35,594 nucleotides of DNA from Synechococcus sp. AG-673-B04 (GCA_003211235.1 QCTG01000007.1:1-35594); one strand, 5' to 3'; shown: positions 18,036 through 26,838, counted from the first letter of the stretch. A program made the numbers and translations. Notes: generated by a model not told the origin, from the sequence alone.

Positions 18036-18899
18036 TCAGGAATCGCGTCCGCCACGGCTCCGCTTGGAGGTCTTGCGACGCTTCCGGAGCACGTATTGGT
18101 TGCTGGGCTTGTTCCGCTTGCGGGTCTTGAGACCGAGGGCGGGTTTGCCCCAAGGAGTCACCGGTCCGGAACGGCCGATCGGTGCCCGACCCTCACCACC
18201 ACCATGGGGGTGGTCGCAGGGGTTCATCACACTGCCTCGAACCTGGGGACGACGACCCAGCCAGCGACGACGACCGGCCTTGCCCAGGCTGGTGTTGCGC
18301 ATCTCCGAGTTGCCGACTTCGCCGAGGGTGGCGTAGCACTCACGGCGAACCAGGCGGACCTCGGTGGAGGGAAGTTTGAGGGCGACGTAGTCACCTTCCT
18401 TGGCCATCACCTGAGCGCTGGCGCCAGCGGTGCGAACCATCTGGCCACCGCGACCGGCATAAAGCTCGACGCAGTGAACAGAGGAACCGAGCGGGATGGC
18501 TGAAAGCGGCATTGCGTTGCCGTTTTCAATCGGTGCATCAGGGCCGGAGATCACGGTCTGACCCACCGATACGCCTGCCGGCGCAAGGATATAGCGCTTC
18601 TCACCGTCCGTGTAGAAGAGCAGCGCCAGCCTGGCGTTGCGGTGGGGGTCGTAGTGGATCGCCGCAACCTTGGCGGGAACGCCGTGCTTGTTGCGACGGA
18701 AGTCCACCAGTCGGTAGAGGCGTTTGTGACCACCACCACGGTGGCGGCAGGTGATCACACCACGGTTATTGCGGCCCTTGCGGCGGTGCTTGGACACCAC
18801 GAGGCTGCGTTCCGGCTTGCGGCCGGTGACTTCACTGAAGTCGGTGACCACCCGGGTGCGGGTTCCGGGGGTGTAGGGGCGGAAATTACGGATTGCCAT
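18036..18899 (-). CDS. rplB: 50S ribosomal protein L2
   Basis: The protein has 287 aa. [19 protein letters not shown], the RNA-binding [20 protein letters not shown], and the [18 protein letters not shown] loop bearing the universally conserved histidine near the peptidyl transferase centre are intact. It lies 15 nt after rplW. Confidence 0.98.
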   Translation of the reverse strand: MAIRNFRPYTPGTRTRVVTDFSEVTGRKPERSLVVSKHRRKGRNNRGVITCRHRGGGHKRLYRLVDFRRNKHGVPAKVAAIHYDPHRNARLALLFYTDGEKRYILAPAGVSVGQTVISGPDAPIENGNAMPLSAIPLGSSVHCVELYAGRGGQMVRTAGASAQVMAKEGDYVALKLPSTEVRLVRRECYATLGEVGNSEMRNTSLGKAGRRRWLGRRPQVRGSVMNPCDHPHGGGEGRAPIGRSGPVTPWGKPALGLKTRKRNKPSNQYVLRKRRKTSKRSRGGRDS

Positions 18900-18914
18900 G
18901 ACGATTCAGACCCC

Positions 18915-19217
18915 TCAGGACTCAGGGAAGAGTTGGATTGAGTTGCCCTCCGCAAGGCGCACCACGGCTTTCTTCACCTGGGCGCGTTTGCCGGCGAAGC
19001 GACCCATCCGGCGACTGCGTCGGGGAGGGTTCATGGTGCTGATGCCGGTGACCTTCACGTCGAAGAGCTGCTCAATGGCGGCCTTGATGTCAGGTTTGGC
19101 GGCGCGGTGGTCCACCTCGAAGGTGTACTGGTTGAACTCGAGGGCACGGGTGGCCTTCTCGGTGATGAGTGGCCTGCGGATCACATCCGCCAGCCGTCCC
19201 TTGAAGCGTTCAGTCAT
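18915..19217 (-). CDS. rplW: 50S ribosomal protein L23
   Basis: The protein has 100 aa from the ATG at 19217 ([20 protein letters not shown]), which overlaps the rplD stop by 8 bp. A longer frame to 19244 is less likely. [20 protein letters not shown] and the [15 protein letters not shown] loop fit L23, the docking site for signal recognition particle and trigger factor at the tunnel exit. Confidence 0.96.
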   Translation of the reverse strand: MTERFKGRLADVIRRPLITEKATRALEFNQYTFEVDHRAAKPDIKAAIEQLFDVKVTGISTMNPPRRSRRMGRFAGKRAQVKKAVVRLAEGNSIQLFPES

Positions 19218-19845
19218 CGCCGTACACCTCCTGAATGGTTGCAAGAGCGTCCTCGCCGACCACCAGTGAATTGGCGTTGAGCAGATCGAAGACGTTGAGC
19301 TGGTTTGCGGCGATCAGCTTCACCTTCTCAAGGTTGCGCACGGAGCGGCGCACCGCATCGGAAGGGTCGCTGAGCACGATCAGCACCTTGGAGTCCGCAG
19401 CAATGCTGAGACGACCAAGGGCGTCCGTGATTTCACGGGTCTTGGGTGCTTCAAGCGAAGCGCCGAAGCCTTTCACCACGATGACGTCATCAAGGCGAGC
19501 CATCAGCGCGGTGCGCAGAGCCAGACGACGCTCCTTGCGGTTCATCGCAAGGTTGTAGGTGCGGGGCTTGGGTCCGAAGACGATGCCGCCGCCGGGACGC
19601 AGAGGAGTGCGGATCGAACCCTGACGAGCTCGGCCGGTTCCCTTCTGCTTGTAGGGCTTGCGGCCACCACCACGCACCTCGGAGCGGGTGAGTGTGGAGG
19701 CGGTTCCCTGACGACTGTGGGCCTGCTGGCGCAGGACGGCACGGTGCATCAGGTCATTGGCGGTGGATTCCTTGGCCACCTTGAGGTCGATGGAGGCCTT
19801 TCCGGCTTCCTTCCCTTGCCAATCGCGAACGATGCAGTCAGCCAT
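19210..19845 (-). CDS. rplD: 50S ribosomal protein L4
   Basis: The protein has 211 aa from the ATG at 19845, whose A overlaps the rplC TGA (TGATG). A GTG one codon earlier is possible but lies too close to the GGAGGT. The long tunnel loop [19 protein letters not shown] and the C-terminal [17 protein letters not shown] are present. L4 autoregulates the S10 operon in E. coli; whether that holds here is not visible from the protein itself. Confidence 0.97.
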   Translation of the reverse strand: MADCIVRDWQGKEAGKASIDLKVAKESTANDLMHRAVLRQQAHSRQGTASTLTRSEVRGGGRKPYKQKGTGRARQGSIRTPLRPGGGIVFGPKPRTYNLAMNRKERRLALRTALMARLDDVIVVKGFGASLEAPKTREITDALGRLSIAADSKVLIVLSDPSDAVRRSVRNLEKVKLIAANQLNVFDLLNANSLVVGEDALATIQEVYGDD

Positions 19846-20501
19846 CACTTACCTCCTTTGGCGGACTTGTCGCCAACGCGCAAGGCGGGACGAATGTTGA
19901 GCAGAGCTCCCGGTTTGCCGGGTACCGAGCCCTTGACCACCAGCAGGTTGCGTTCGTTATCCACTTTGAGGATGGTCAGACCGCGGGTGGTGATTTTTTT
20001 GCCGCCGTAGCGACCGGCCATGCGCTTACCGGGATAGATACGCCCTGGCGTTGTGCCTGGTCCGATCGAACCGGGTTGACGATGGTTCTTGGAACCGTGG
20101 GTCATCGGTCCACGGCTGAAGCCATGACGCTTCTGATAGCCAGAGAAACCACGACCGATGGTGTCGCCGCTGACATCGACCTTCTGTCCGGCTTCGAAGT
20201 CACCGACGGTGACAGAGCCGCCCAGCTCGAATCCATCAAGGCCATCGACGCGGTACTCGCGCAGGTGACGCAACAGGGAGTCGCCGGTTTTGTTGAGGTG
20301 GCCCTTGGAGGGCTTGTTGATCAACTTCTCGCGGGTTTCCCCGAAGCCGATCTGCACCGCGGCATAGCCATCGGTGTCGTTGTTTTTGAGTTGGGTGATG
20401 CGGCAGGGGCCGGCCTCGATCAAGGTGACGGGGACCGATTTGCCCTGCTCGTCGAAGAACTGGGACATGCCCAATTTCTTCCCGAGGATGCCGATTGACA
20501 T
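19845..20501 (-). CDS. rplC: 50S ribosomal protein L3
   Basis: The protein has 218 aa: [40 protein letters not shown] and [19 protein letters not shown]. It nucleates 50S assembly and reaches the peptidyl transferase centre. It is the first gene of the cluster here; rpsJ, which leads the E. coli S10 operon, is not upstream, as expected for cyanobacteria. An 8-bp hairpin lies 31 nt before the start. Confidence 0.98.
   Translation of the reverse strand: MSIGILGKKLGMSQFFDEQGKSVPVTLIEAGPCRITQLKNNDTDGYAAVQIGFGETREKLINKPSKGHLNKTGDSLLRHLREYRVDGLDGFELGGSVTVGDFEAGQKVDVSGDTIGRGFSGYQKRHGFSRGPMTHGSKNHRQPGSIGPGTTPGRIYPGKRMAGRYGGKKITTRGLTILKVDNERNLLVVKGSVPGKPGALLNIRPALRVGDKSAKGGK
19846..19858 (-). promoter_or_regulatory. 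Strong Shine-Dalgarno for rplD inside the rplC end
   Basis: The minus strand reads AAAGGAGGTAAGTGATG across the end of rplC. GGAGG lies six bases before the ATG at 19845 and only three before the competing GTG, which decides the ATG start and indicates translational coupling with rplC. Confidence 0.75.
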
Positions 20502-20532
20502 GGAAGGGGATGAAACGCCAGCGGAACTACCA

Positions 20533-20552
20533 CCATCCGGTTGCCCGGATGG
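20533..20552 (-). promoter_or_regulatory. Leader hairpin 31 nt upstream of rplC
   Basis: CCATCCGG and CCGGATGG form a perfect 8-bp stem around a 4-base loop (GCAA on the transcribed strand, a GNRA-type tetraloop). It is positioned in the expected 5' leader of the S10-type cluster, where autoregulatory structures occur in other bacteria. Regulation by L4 or another protein is an inference. Confidence 0.5.
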
Positions 20553-20599
20553 GGCATGGTTTTGCTGATCGGTATGACGCGAACGTTGTTCGAAACAGC

Positions 20600-20615
20600 C
20601 GTTTCGGGAGAAACG
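20600..20615. repeat. Inverted repeat CGTTTC/GAAACG in rplC-ndhN gap
   Basis: A 6-bp perfect stem with a 4-base loop (GGGA on the plus strand, TCCC on the minus). It lies about 100 nt before rplC. Alone it is weak; it counts as part of the hairpin series in this leader region. Confidence 0.35.
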
Positions 20616-20725
20616 ACGTTTTGAATGGGGCTAGCGAGCGATTCAGCGAGGTTGGGACTGGTCGTTGCAGCGATGTGCTTCGAAAGTTTCCCGGCGGATG
20701 ATGTGATCCGCACTGACCTGAGGAC

Positions 20726-20741
20726 TCGGCGCAATCGCCGA
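20726..20741. repeat. Inverted repeat TCGGCG/CGCCGA in rplC-ndhN gap
   Basis: A 6-bp perfect, GC-rich stem with a CAAT (plus) or ATTG (minus) loop, near the middle of the intergenic region. Confidence 0.35.
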
Positions 20742-20812
20742 ATCTGTTCTGCCGACTGGAGGCCCGGCTAGCGGACGGGCACAGAAACGCAGAACAAACA
20801 ATGAGACTACCT

Positions 20813-20829
20813 GATGGGGTGTCCCCATC
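20813..20829. repeat. Inverted repeat GATGGGG/CCCCATC upstream of ndhN
   Basis: A 7-bp perfect stem with a 3-base loop (TGT), ending 64 nt before the ndhN start. It could be an operator, or a hairpin in the ndhN leader or at the far end of the S10 leader. Confidence 0.4.
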
Positions 20830-20893
20830 CCTCTGATCTGACGCTCTGTCCAGGCCCTGTGCTGCCAGAATCTTTTTCAGACATTCCGCAGCC

Positions 20894-21355
20894 ATGCCTC
20901 TGCTCCTTTCTGGACGGGGATTCCGTCGTGATTTGGATGCAAGCGGCTGCTTAGCCGTTCATGCACCTCTCGAGGGGGGATCCGAAACTCGGCTGCTGCG
21001 TCGGCTACGCGCCGCTGGCTACAAAACCCGCATCACCTCAGCACGTGGGCTCGGAGATCCGGAGGTATATCTCACTCAGAAACATGGTGTCCGCCCACCT
21101 CACCTGGGCCATCAGAGCGTTGGCCGAAGTGCTGCAGTCGGTGAAGTGCAAGAGGTGATGCCTCAGCTTGGAGATCTCTTTGAAGGGGATTCTCCTGTCG
21201 CTCTCTGGCTGTTGGAAGGTCAGGTTTTGTCCACGTCTGAGCTTCTATCGCTGTGTGATCTCTGCAAGCGAGAACCACGGCTTCGCATCATCGTGGAGAT
21301 GGGTGGTGCCCGGAGTCTCAGATGGCAGCCGATGAAAGCACTGCTTGCCGGCTGA
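20894..21355 (+). CDS. ndhN: NAD(P)H-quinone oxidoreductase subunit N
   Basis: The protein has 153 aa, matching the cyanobacterial/chloroplast-specific NdhN family: [58 protein letters not shown], and the C-terminal [17 protein letters not shown]. NdhN is a peripheral subunit of the photosynthetic NDH-1 complex on thylakoids, which takes electrons from ferredoxin for cyclic flow, respiration and CO2 uptake. It overlaps the start assigned to ldpA by 34 bp, consistent with cotranscription. Confidence 0.95.
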   Translation: MPLLLSGRGFRRDLDASGCLAVHAPLEGGSETRLLRRLRAAGYKTRITSARGLGDPEVYLTQKHGVRPPHLGHQSVGRSAAVGEVQEVMPQLGDLFEGDSPVALWLLEGQVLSTSELLSLCDLCKREPRLRIIVEMGGARSLRWQPMKALLAG

Positions 21356-22368
21356 ATCCAGATCAATGTTTGACCCGTGGAAGCTGGGTCAAACTCATCT
21401 GTGGGGCCAGTAATCAGGATCTGACCGCGATTGCTGATCTCTGTGCCCTCTATGGGGCTGCAGGCGTGTCCTGTGTTGATGTTGCGGCCGATTCCGCAGT
21501 AGTTCGTGCTGCCCGTCAGGGGCTGGACTGGTTGGATGAAAGCGGCTTCCCCCGCCCCTGGCTGATGGTCAGCGTCAGCGACGGCCCCGATGCGCACTTC
21601 CGCAAGGCCTGGTTTGATCCCACGCGCTGTCCCTCCGATTGTCCGCGTCCCTGTGAACGGATCTGTCCAGCAGATGCCATCGCCTTCAACACCGCAGTTG
21701 ACGCACGTCGTTGTTATGGCTGTGGACGGTGCCTGCCGGCCTGTCCCCATGGCTACATCTCCGAGCGAGACCATCGCCTGGACAATGTCGCGATAGCCAC
21801 GCTCCTTGCGGAGGTGCGGCCCGATGCTGTTGAGGTCCATACGGCCCCTGGACGCTCAGAAGCCTTTGATGCGGTGATCGCTGCTTTGGCCGTCTCCCGG
21901 GTTCCTTTGCAGCGTTTAGCCGTCAGCTGCGGTCTCGAAGGTCATGCACTGACGCCTCAGGCGCTGAGTTGTGAGCTTTGGAGTCGCTTCAACAGTCTGC
22001 GGCGGCATGGACTTCGGCCCCTTTGGCAGCTTGACGGTCGCCCGATGAGTGGTGATGTCGGCGCTGGGACCGCCCGGGCGGCTGTGCAGCTATGGCGTCG
22101 CTTGAGTCCACTGGCTCCTCCGGGCCCACTCCAGCTGGCAGGGGGCACCAATGGGCACACCATCGATCTGCTCGGAGTCGATGAGTATCCAGCTGGTGTG
22201 GCCTTTGGAGGGATGGCTCGCAGGGTGGTGATGCCGCTGATCCTGGAAGCTCAGGCCAGGGGTACAGCTCTGCGTCACTGGCCGGAAGGTTGGCGGCGGG
22301 GGCTGGCCCTGGCTGAGGCCCTGGTGCGGCCCTGGCAGGCCCGCTGTTTGACCACGGATCTTTGCTAA
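21322..22368 (+). CDS. ldpA: LdpA-like iron-sulfur circadian input protein
   Basis: The protein is 348 aa as annotated. [20 protein letters not shown] opens the conserved part. Two ferredoxin-like [4Fe-4S] motifs follow: C103-x3-C107-x3-C111-x3-C115 (unusual spacing) and C131-x2-C134-x2-C137-x3-C141 followed by P. This matches LdpA, which in Synechococcus elongatus senses redox state and tunes the Kai clock period. The start is uncertain: the ATG at 21322 lies inside ndhN, and a TTG at 21370 just after the ndhN stop gives [14 protein letters not shown] and fits homologue N-termini better. An exact function in this lineage, whose clock can be reduced, is inferred. Confidence 0.87.
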   Translation: MAADESTACRLNPDQCLTRGSWVKLICGASNQDLTAIADLCALYGAAGVSCVDVAADSAVVRAARQGLDWLDESGFPRPWLMVSVSDGPDAHFRKAWFDPTRCPSDCPRPCERICPADAIAFNTAVDARRCYGCGRCLPACPHGYISERDHRLDNVAIATLLAEVRPDAVEVHTAPGRSEAFDAVIAALAVSRVPLQRLAVSCGLEGHALTPQALSCELWSRFNSLRRHGLRPLWQLDGRPMSGDVGAGTARAAVQLWRRLSPLAPPGPLQLAGGTNGHTIDLLGVDEYPAGVAFGGMARRVVMPLILEAQARGTALRHWPEGWRRGLALAEALVRPWQARCLTTDLC

Positions 22369-22390
22369 AAGGCGCTCAGGAGGTGCCGCC

Positions 22391-23998
22391 ATGACCACAG
22401 AGCGGATCACCGATGACCTTCAGCGGTTGCTCCGTCTGCTTCCTCAACAGGTGCAGGACGCCTTACAGACGCAGGAACAGAGCACCTCACTTCTTGAGGT
22501 GGTTCTCGATTTAGGACGTCTGCCCGAGGCCCGTTATCCCGGCCGTGCCCAGGTGCTGGGTGATCGACCGCTGACCCGGGACGACCTTGACGCCACCGTG
22601 TCTCGCCTGGGGAGTTTCGGAGCGGATAACCGTGCCGGCATCGAGCGGACCCTCCACCGGATCAGTGCCATCCGCAATCGTCAGGGTGATGTGGTGGGAC
22701 TGACCTGCCGCATCGGGCGTGCTGTTTTCGGCACCGTGGCGATGGTGCGGGATCTGCTTGACAGTGGAGAATCTCTGTTGCTCATGGGACGCCCCGGCGT
22801 GGGTAAAACCACGGCTTTGCGTGAGATCGCCAGGGTCCTGGCCGATGACTTGCATAAACGGGTGGTGGTCATCGACACCAGCAATGAGATCGCTGGGGAT
22901 GGTGATATCCCCCATCCCGCCATCGGTCGTGCACGACGGATGCAGGTTGCCCGCCCTGAGCTGCAGCACCAGGTGATGATCGAGGCGGTGGAGAATCACA
23001 TGCCCGAGGTGATCGTCATTGACGAGATCGGGACGGAATTGGAGGCGCAAGCGGCCCGAACCATCGCTGAACGAGGCGTGATGCTGGTCGCCACGGCCCA
23101 TGGCAATGCCCTGGCGAATCTGATCAAGAACCCCACCTTGAGTGATCTTGTTGGGGGCATTCAGTCCGTCACGCTTGGCGATGATGAAGCCCGGCGCCGG
23201 CGCACACAGAAGACCGTCTTGGAACGGGCTGCAGACCCTACGTTTCCAGTTGCGGTTGAAATGCACAGCCGGAATCGCTGGGCGGTCCACATCGATGTCG
23301 CGGCAACGGTGGATCAGTTGTTGCGTGGATTGCCTGCCCGTGCCCAGGAGCGGGAGCTGACTGCGGAAGGATCCCTGCGACTGGTGGAGTCGTCGCAACC
23401 GAAGCGACCTGCTCACCCGGGGCGTCCGGCTCTGGCCGCTGTGCCTGTGCCCTCGCCGCACGTCGCACCGTTGCCACCAGATGACACTGAGGCTGAAGCT
23501 AAGGATGATCTGCAGCTCCTCTGCTGTGGAATCACGCCGCAGTTGGTGGAGGAAGCCTCACGCCGGCACCGATGGCCGGTGAGGGTTGTGGATGATCTTG
23601 CCGATGCCGATGTGATCCTCAGCATGCGTCAGGGGTTGGGTCGCCAGCCTTCTCTGCGTCGTCAGGCTCGCGAGCTGAAAGTGCCGATCCTGGTGATCAA
23701 GGCTGACACCCTGCCCCAGGTCGAACGTGCTGTGGATCGCCTGGTTAGTCGCCGAGGGGATCGTTCTGAGCCGGTGCCAGCTGGTGTTTCACAGTCTCAG
23801 GATGACGAGCTGGCCGGATTGGAGGAATGCCGTTTAGCCGTGGAGCGGGTGGTGATGCCTGAAGGGCGACCCGTTGAGCTGCTGCCACGAACGGAACGGG
23901 TGCGCCGCATGCAGGAGGAGCTGGTGCAGCGTTACCGCCTGCGCAGCGATGTGTTCGGCTCAGCAGAGCAGTGCAGGTTGAGGGTGTTTCCCCCCTGA
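22391..23998 (+). CDS. ycf45: Ycf45/SpoIIIAA-type AAA ATPase with R3H-like C-terminus
   Basis: The protein has 535 aa. Walker [10 protein letters not shown] is at residues 133-141 and Walker [10 protein letters not shown] at 206-214. [20 protein letters not shown] is the signature of the Ycf45/SpoIIIAA ATPase family kept in cyanobacteria and some plastids. The N-terminus resembles a helical RecA-loading type cap. A proline-rich linker (about 335-365) leads to a C-terminal region with [19 protein letters not shown], which fits an R3H single-stranded nucleic-acid-binding element. AGGAGG about eight bases before the ATG supports the start. Cellular role unknown; nucleic-acid processing is the usual guess. 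It follows ldpA by 22 nt. Confidence 0.88.
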   Translation: MTTERITDDLQRLLRLLPQQVQDALQTQEQSTSLLEVVLDLGRLPEARYPGRAQVLGDRPLTRDDLDATVSRLGSFGADNRAGIERTLHRISAIRNRQGDVVGLTCRIGRAVFGTVAMVRDLLDSGESLLLMGRPGVGKTTALREIARVLADDLHKRVVVIDTSNEIAGDGDIPHPAIGRARRMQVARPELQHQVMIEAVENHMPEVIVIDEIGTELEAQAARTIAERGVMLVATAHGNALANLIKNPTLSDLVGGIQSVTLGDDEARRRRTQKTVLERAADPTFPVAVEMHSRNRWAVHIDVAATVDQLLRGLPARAQERELTAEGSLRLVESSQPKRPAHPGRPALAAVPVPSPHVAPLPPDDTEAEAKDDLQLLCCGITPQLVEEASRRHRWPVRVVDDLADADVILSMRQGLGRQPSLRRQARELKVPILVIKADTLPQVERAVDRLVSRRGDRSEPVPAGVSQSQDDELAGLEECRLAVERVVMPEGRPVELLPRTERVRRMQEELVQRYRLRSDVFGSAEQCRLRVFPP

Positions 23999-24089
23999 AG
24001 CCTTCCGGATGGATTGACGAAGGTGAGGCCGCTGTGAGTAACTATGGAGATGCCAGAGACGTGCCTCAATGAGGAGTCTTTTGGAATAT

Positions 24090-24161
24090 TGGGCCGTCGC
24101 CAAGCGGTAAGGCAGCGGGTTTTGGTCTCGCCATTCCTAGGTTCGAATCCTAGCGGCCCAG
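24090..24161 (+). tRNA. tRNA-Gln (anticodon UUG)
   Basis: A 72-nt cloverleaf: acceptor TGGGCCG/CGGCCCA with discriminator G, anticodon stem GCGGG/CTCGC around TT-TTG-GT giving anticodon UUG, and T arm CCTAG-GTTCGAAT-CCTAG. The U1-A72 acceptor end is typical of bacterial tRNA-Gln. CCA is not encoded. Six T residues follow at once, and the HAD gene begins 10 nt further on. Confidence 0.97.
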
Positions 24162-24171
24162 TTTTTTCGAT

Positions 24172-24921
24172 ATGCAGGAGCACCCACTCCTCGTTTTTGA
24201 TTTCGACGGGGTCATCGTCGATGGAATGGCTGAGTATTGGTGGAGCTCCTGGCATGCCGCCAAGTCTCTCAACGCCGAGCCTTCCGGATTGTTCCCGGCG
24301 CAAGTTCCTGAGCTGTTCCGGCGTCTGAGGCCCTGGATTCATCACGGCTGGGAAATGGTGCTCCTGGCCGCGGAGTTGTCGGACCTGAATGAGGAGGCCT
24401 GGGTTGAGGGCTATGAAGTGCAGCAGCGTGCAGCTCTTCTGCGGAGGGGCTGGCGGGATGACCTGCTCCAGGGCGCGCTCGATCGAGCTCGGCTGCAGGC
24501 GGTGCAACAGGACCGTGCCGCCTGGCTCCAGCTGCACCGCCCTTTCCCAGGATTGGCCCGACGTCTCCGATCTCTGGGTGATGAGGGCCTGGACTGGGCT
24601 GTTCTGACCACCAAAAGTGAGGCTTTCACCGCAGAGCTGCTCAACGCCTTCGATCTAGAGCCGGCGCGGCTTGATGGCCGTGAGGCCGGACCCAAATCCG
24701 AGGTGCTGCTTCGACTTCAGCGGGAACGTCCCCTGCGCGGATTTGTGGAGGATCGCCGCGCCACTCTTGAGACAGTGCTCTCCACGGAAGGACTTCAGGG
24801 GCTCCCCTGCTACCTGGTGGACTGGGGCTATCTGAAGCCTGCAGACCGCAAGCAGCTGCCGCCTGGTATTCGACTCATCGATCTGGATCGTCTGGCCAAG
24901 CCCCTGGCGCAATGGCCCTGA
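24172..24921 (+). CDS. HAD-family hydrolase
   Basis: The protein has 249 aa. Motif I is FDFDGVIVD with nucleophile Asp10 and acid/base Asp12; motif II is the Thr in AVLTTKSEAF; motif III is the Lys in GPKSEVLLRL; motif IV is FVEDRRATLE. An alpha-helical cap lies between motifs I and II. This is the phosphatase branch close to phosphoglycolate phosphatase-like cyanobacterial proteins; the substrate cannot be told. There is no Shine-Dalgarno and only 10 nt between tRNA-Gln and the ATG, so the message is either processed from the tRNA transcript or nearly leaderless. Confidence 0.88.
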   Translation: MQEHPLLVFDFDGVIVDGMAEYWWSSWHAAKSLNAEPSGLFPAQVPELFRRLRPWIHHGWEMVLLAAELSDLNEEAWVEGYEVQQRAALLRRGWRDDLLQGALDRARLQAVQQDRAAWLQLHRPFPGLARRLRSLGDEGLDWAVLTTKSEAFTAELLNAFDLEPARLDGREAGPKSEVLLRLQRERPLRGFVEDRRATLETVLSTEGLQGLPCYLVDWGYLKPADRKQLPPGIRLIDLDRLAKPLAQWP

Positions 24922-24929
24922 TCCGTTAG

Positions 24930-24943
24930 CGTACGTCTGTACT
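24930..24943 (+). promoter_or_regulatory. LexA box upstream of recA
   Basis: CGTACGTCTGTACT matches the cyanobacterial LexA consensus RGTACNNNDGTWCB at all positions but the first. It lies 65 nt before the recA ATG. It implies LexA-dependent control of recA, as in a classical SOS response, if this organism has lexA. Confidence 0.65.
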
Positions 24944-25007
24944 ACATGGGACGATTTGCTGCCTTCGTGGTATTGGATCTCTCGTTCCTTAACTTCAGAG
25001 TGTTTCC

Positions 25008-26135
25008 ATGCCTGTTGAAATGAAATCCGCCGCCGCCGGTTCCGATCCCCGTTCCTCCGGTGAGCGCGATAAGGCGCTGAATCTGGTGCTCGGTCAGATC
25101 GAGCGCAATTTCGGCAAAGGTTCGATCATGCGCCTGGGGGATGCCTCCCGCATGAGGGTTGAGACGATCTCCACCGGAGCGCTCACCCTGGATCTCGCCC
25201 TGGGCGGTGGTTACCCCAAAGGCCGCGTTGTTGAGATCTACGGGCCTGAGAGCTCGGGTAAAACCACCCTCACGCTTCATGCCATTTCTGAGGTGCAGAA
25301 GCGTGGCGGCGTCGCGGCTTTCGTGGATGCTGAGCACGCCCTGGATCCTGTTTATGCCGCCTCGCTCGGGGTGGATGTGGAGAATTTGCTGGTGTCTCAG
25401 CCGGACACCGGTGAGATGGCGCTGGAAATCGTGGATCAGCTGGTGCGGTCCGCAGCGGTCGACATCGTTGTGGTTGACTCCGTTGCCGCGTTAACGCCCC
25501 GCGCCGAGATCGAGGGGGAAATGGGCGATCTGGCGGTCGGCAGCCAGGCCCGTTTGATGAGTCAGGCCATGCGCAAGATCACCGGCAACATCGGCAAGTC
25601 CGGATGCACGGTGATTTTCCTCAACCAGTTGCGTCTCAAAATCGGCGTCACTTACGGCAATCCAGAAACCACCACCGGTGGAAACGCGCTCAAGTTCTAT
25701 GCCTCCGTGCGGCTGGACATTCGTCGGATTCAGACCCTGAAGAAAGGTACCGAGGAATTCGGGATCCGCGCCAAGGTCAAGGTGGCCAAGAACAAGGTGG
25801 CTCCCCCGTTCCGGATCGCTGAGTTCGACATCTTGTTCGGCCGCGGCATAAGCACCCTTGGTTGTCTGCTCGACCTGGCGGAGGAGACAGGCGTGGTGAT
25901 TCGCAAAGGAGCCTGGTACAGCTACGAGGGCGACAACATTGGCCAGGGGCGTGACAACACGATCGCCTGGATGGAAGACAACCCCGAGATCGCCGTCAAA
26001 CTTGAGGGCCTGGTTCGACAGAAGCTCACCGAGGGTTCCGAGGTGAAGGCCAATTCGATGCGCCCTTTGGCAGCCGCAGCCCGTACGGCGGCACAGGCAT
26101 CCCCGGCTGTTGATAAAAGAGGTGAAGCGGCCTGA
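25008..26135 (+). CDS. recA: Recombinase RecA
   Basis: The protein has 375 aa. It forms filaments on single-stranded DNA, catalyses strand exchange and activates LexA-type cleavage. Walker [10 protein letters not shown] is at residues 79-87; [33 protein letters not shown] and the DNA-binding loop 2 region [20 protein letters not shown] are all present. In loop 2, [11 protein letters not shown] replaces the MKIGVMFGNPE of E. coli, as is common in cyanobacteria. The C-terminal tail is Ala-rich rather than strongly acidic. The stop codon lies inside a palindrome shared with the convergent DUF1815 gene. Confidence 0.98.
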   Translation: MPVEMKSAAAGSDPRSSGERDKALNLVLGQIERNFGKGSIMRLGDASRMRVETISTGALTLDLALGGGYPKGRVVEIYGPESSGKTTLTLHAISEVQKRGGVAAFVDAEHALDPVYAASLGVDVENLLVSQPDTGEMALEIVDQLVRSAAVDIVVVDSVAALTPRAEIEGEMGDLAVGSQARLMSQAMRKITGNIGKSGCTVIFLNQLRLKIGVTYGNPETTTGGNALKFYASVRLDIRRIQTLKKGTEEFGIRAKVKVAKNKVAPPFRIAEFDILFGRGISTLGCLLDLAEETGVVIRKGAWYSYEGDNIGQGRDNTIAWMEDNPEIAVKLEGLVRQKLTEGSEVKANSMRPLAAAARTAAQASPAVDKRGEAA

Positions 26136-26145
26136 TTCAGGCCGC
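26127..26145. terminator. Palindrome containing both convergent stop codons (recA / DUF1815)
   Basis: GCGGCCTGATTCAGGCCGC is a 9-bp inverted repeat around one T. The TGA stop of recA (26133-26135) and the TCA (TGA on the other strand) of the DUF1815 gene (26137-26139) are symmetric halves. It may act as a two-way terminator or 3'-end protecting hairpin, but no T-run follows on either side. Confidence 0.45.
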
Positions 26146-26499
26146 GGCGACAGGCGTCTGGTTGAACTGTCCTGTCGCCGTTTGGAGATGGCTCGGGTTT
26201 TGAATCATCTGGGCCATTCGTTGGAGCTCCTGGATGGCTTCGGCACCTTCAAGCTTTACGAGCTCGCGGCCGTTGCGAGACTCAACCCAGCTGATTCCGA
26301 AATCAGAGACGAGAAAGCGCACGATGTGCCCGTCTCCCATTTCAGCAACAAAGGAGGCTCCGTGAGCGTCAAGGTCTTCGCCGCAGCGATAACAGCTCGC
26401 GGTGACTCCCGCTCCCTTCAGTCCTTCTGCAAGGGCCTGGAGACTCATCACCAGGTCGTGAACCACAAACATGTAATGCTCGGCGAGACGGGAAAACAT
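26137..26499 (-). CDS. DUF1815 family protein
   Basis: The protein has 120 aa from the ATG at 26499 (MFSRLAEHYMFVVHDLVMSL); a TTG at 26511 would add four residues. The family is small, soluble, confined to cyanobacteria and of unknown function. ASCYRCGEDLDAHGASFVAE includes a C-x2-C pair, and GHIVRFLVSDFGISWVESRN is conserved. It is convergent with recA with one base between stop codons. Confidence 0.85.
   Translation of the reverse strand: MFSRLAEHYMFVVHDLVMSLQALAEGLKGAGVTASCYRCGEDLDAHGASFVAEMGDGHIVRFLVSDFGISWVESRNGRELVKLEGAEAIQELQRMAQMIQNPSHLQTATGQFNQTPVAAA
26145..26180 (+). terminator. Candidate recA terminator hairpin
   Basis: CGGCGACAGG and CCTGTCGCCG form a perfect 10-bp stem with a 16-nt loop, followed on the plus strand by TTT. 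It begins where the stop-codon palindrome ends and lies inside the 3' coding part of the DUF1815 gene, which would let it end recA transcription. The T-tract is short, so the call is moderate. Confidence 0.45.
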
Positions 26500-26589
26500 G
26501 CCTGAGTCCAAAATGAGACTTAATTTAAAGCTTTTCTTCTGATTTCGTTGCTTTCTGCCGCGTTGTTAGGGGTCGCTAATGAATTGTCT

Positions 26590-26838
26590 TCAGGGAGTGT
26601 CTGCCAGGGTCCACCAGCCGGCCATCGGACCAATGAAACGCACAGTGATCCAGAGGAGCACCATCGCGCCGATCCCAAACCAGGCGCCTTTGGTCGTCAC
26701 CGCCATGAACTGTTGGGTCTGGTTTCTGGTGAGCGGAAACCAGGACACAATCCGGGGCGACTCATCCACAGGTTTGGCGTCCTTTTTGGGCTGGCGGGGT
26801 GGAAGGCCCTGGGCAGCGCGACGTCGGGCTTCTCCCAT
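26590..26838 (-). CDS. DUF2839 family small membrane protein
   Basis: The protein has 82 aa. A basic N-terminus MGEARRRAAQGLPPRQPKK is followed by TTKGAWFGIGAMVLLWITVR, one or two membrane segments, ending near the C-terminus. The MGEARRRAAxGLPPR start is characteristic of this cyanobacterial DUF. Function unknown. It lies 51 nt downstream of the DinG-like gene on the same strand. Confidence 0.82.
   Translation of the reverse strand: MGEARRRAAQGLPPRQPKKDAKPVDESPRIVSWFPLTRNQTQQFMAVTTKGAWFGIGAMVLLWITVRFIGPMAGWWTLADTP

Larger units (their letters stand above)
20502..20893. other. 392-nt intergenic region between rplC and ndhN, rich in stem-loops
   Basis: No coding frame with family character is visible here. 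It must carry the start signals of both the ribosomal cluster (minus) and the ndhN operon (plus). I could not place convincing -35/-10 boxes. It contains four perfect inverted repeats able to form hairpins, annotated separately, and therefore probably long untranslated leaders and perhaps a small RNA. Confidence 0.6.

Noticed and set aside
22511-23461. A 316-codon minus-strand frame across the Ycf45-type gene
   Set aside because: It lies entirely opposite a gene with clear Walker motifs; the translation is low-complexity and unlike any family.
24015-24050. TTGACG upstream of tRNA-Gln as a promoter
   Set aside because: The nearest TAT-like -10 (TATGGA) is 23 bases away and the better-spaced GTAACT is weak; evidence is insufficient.
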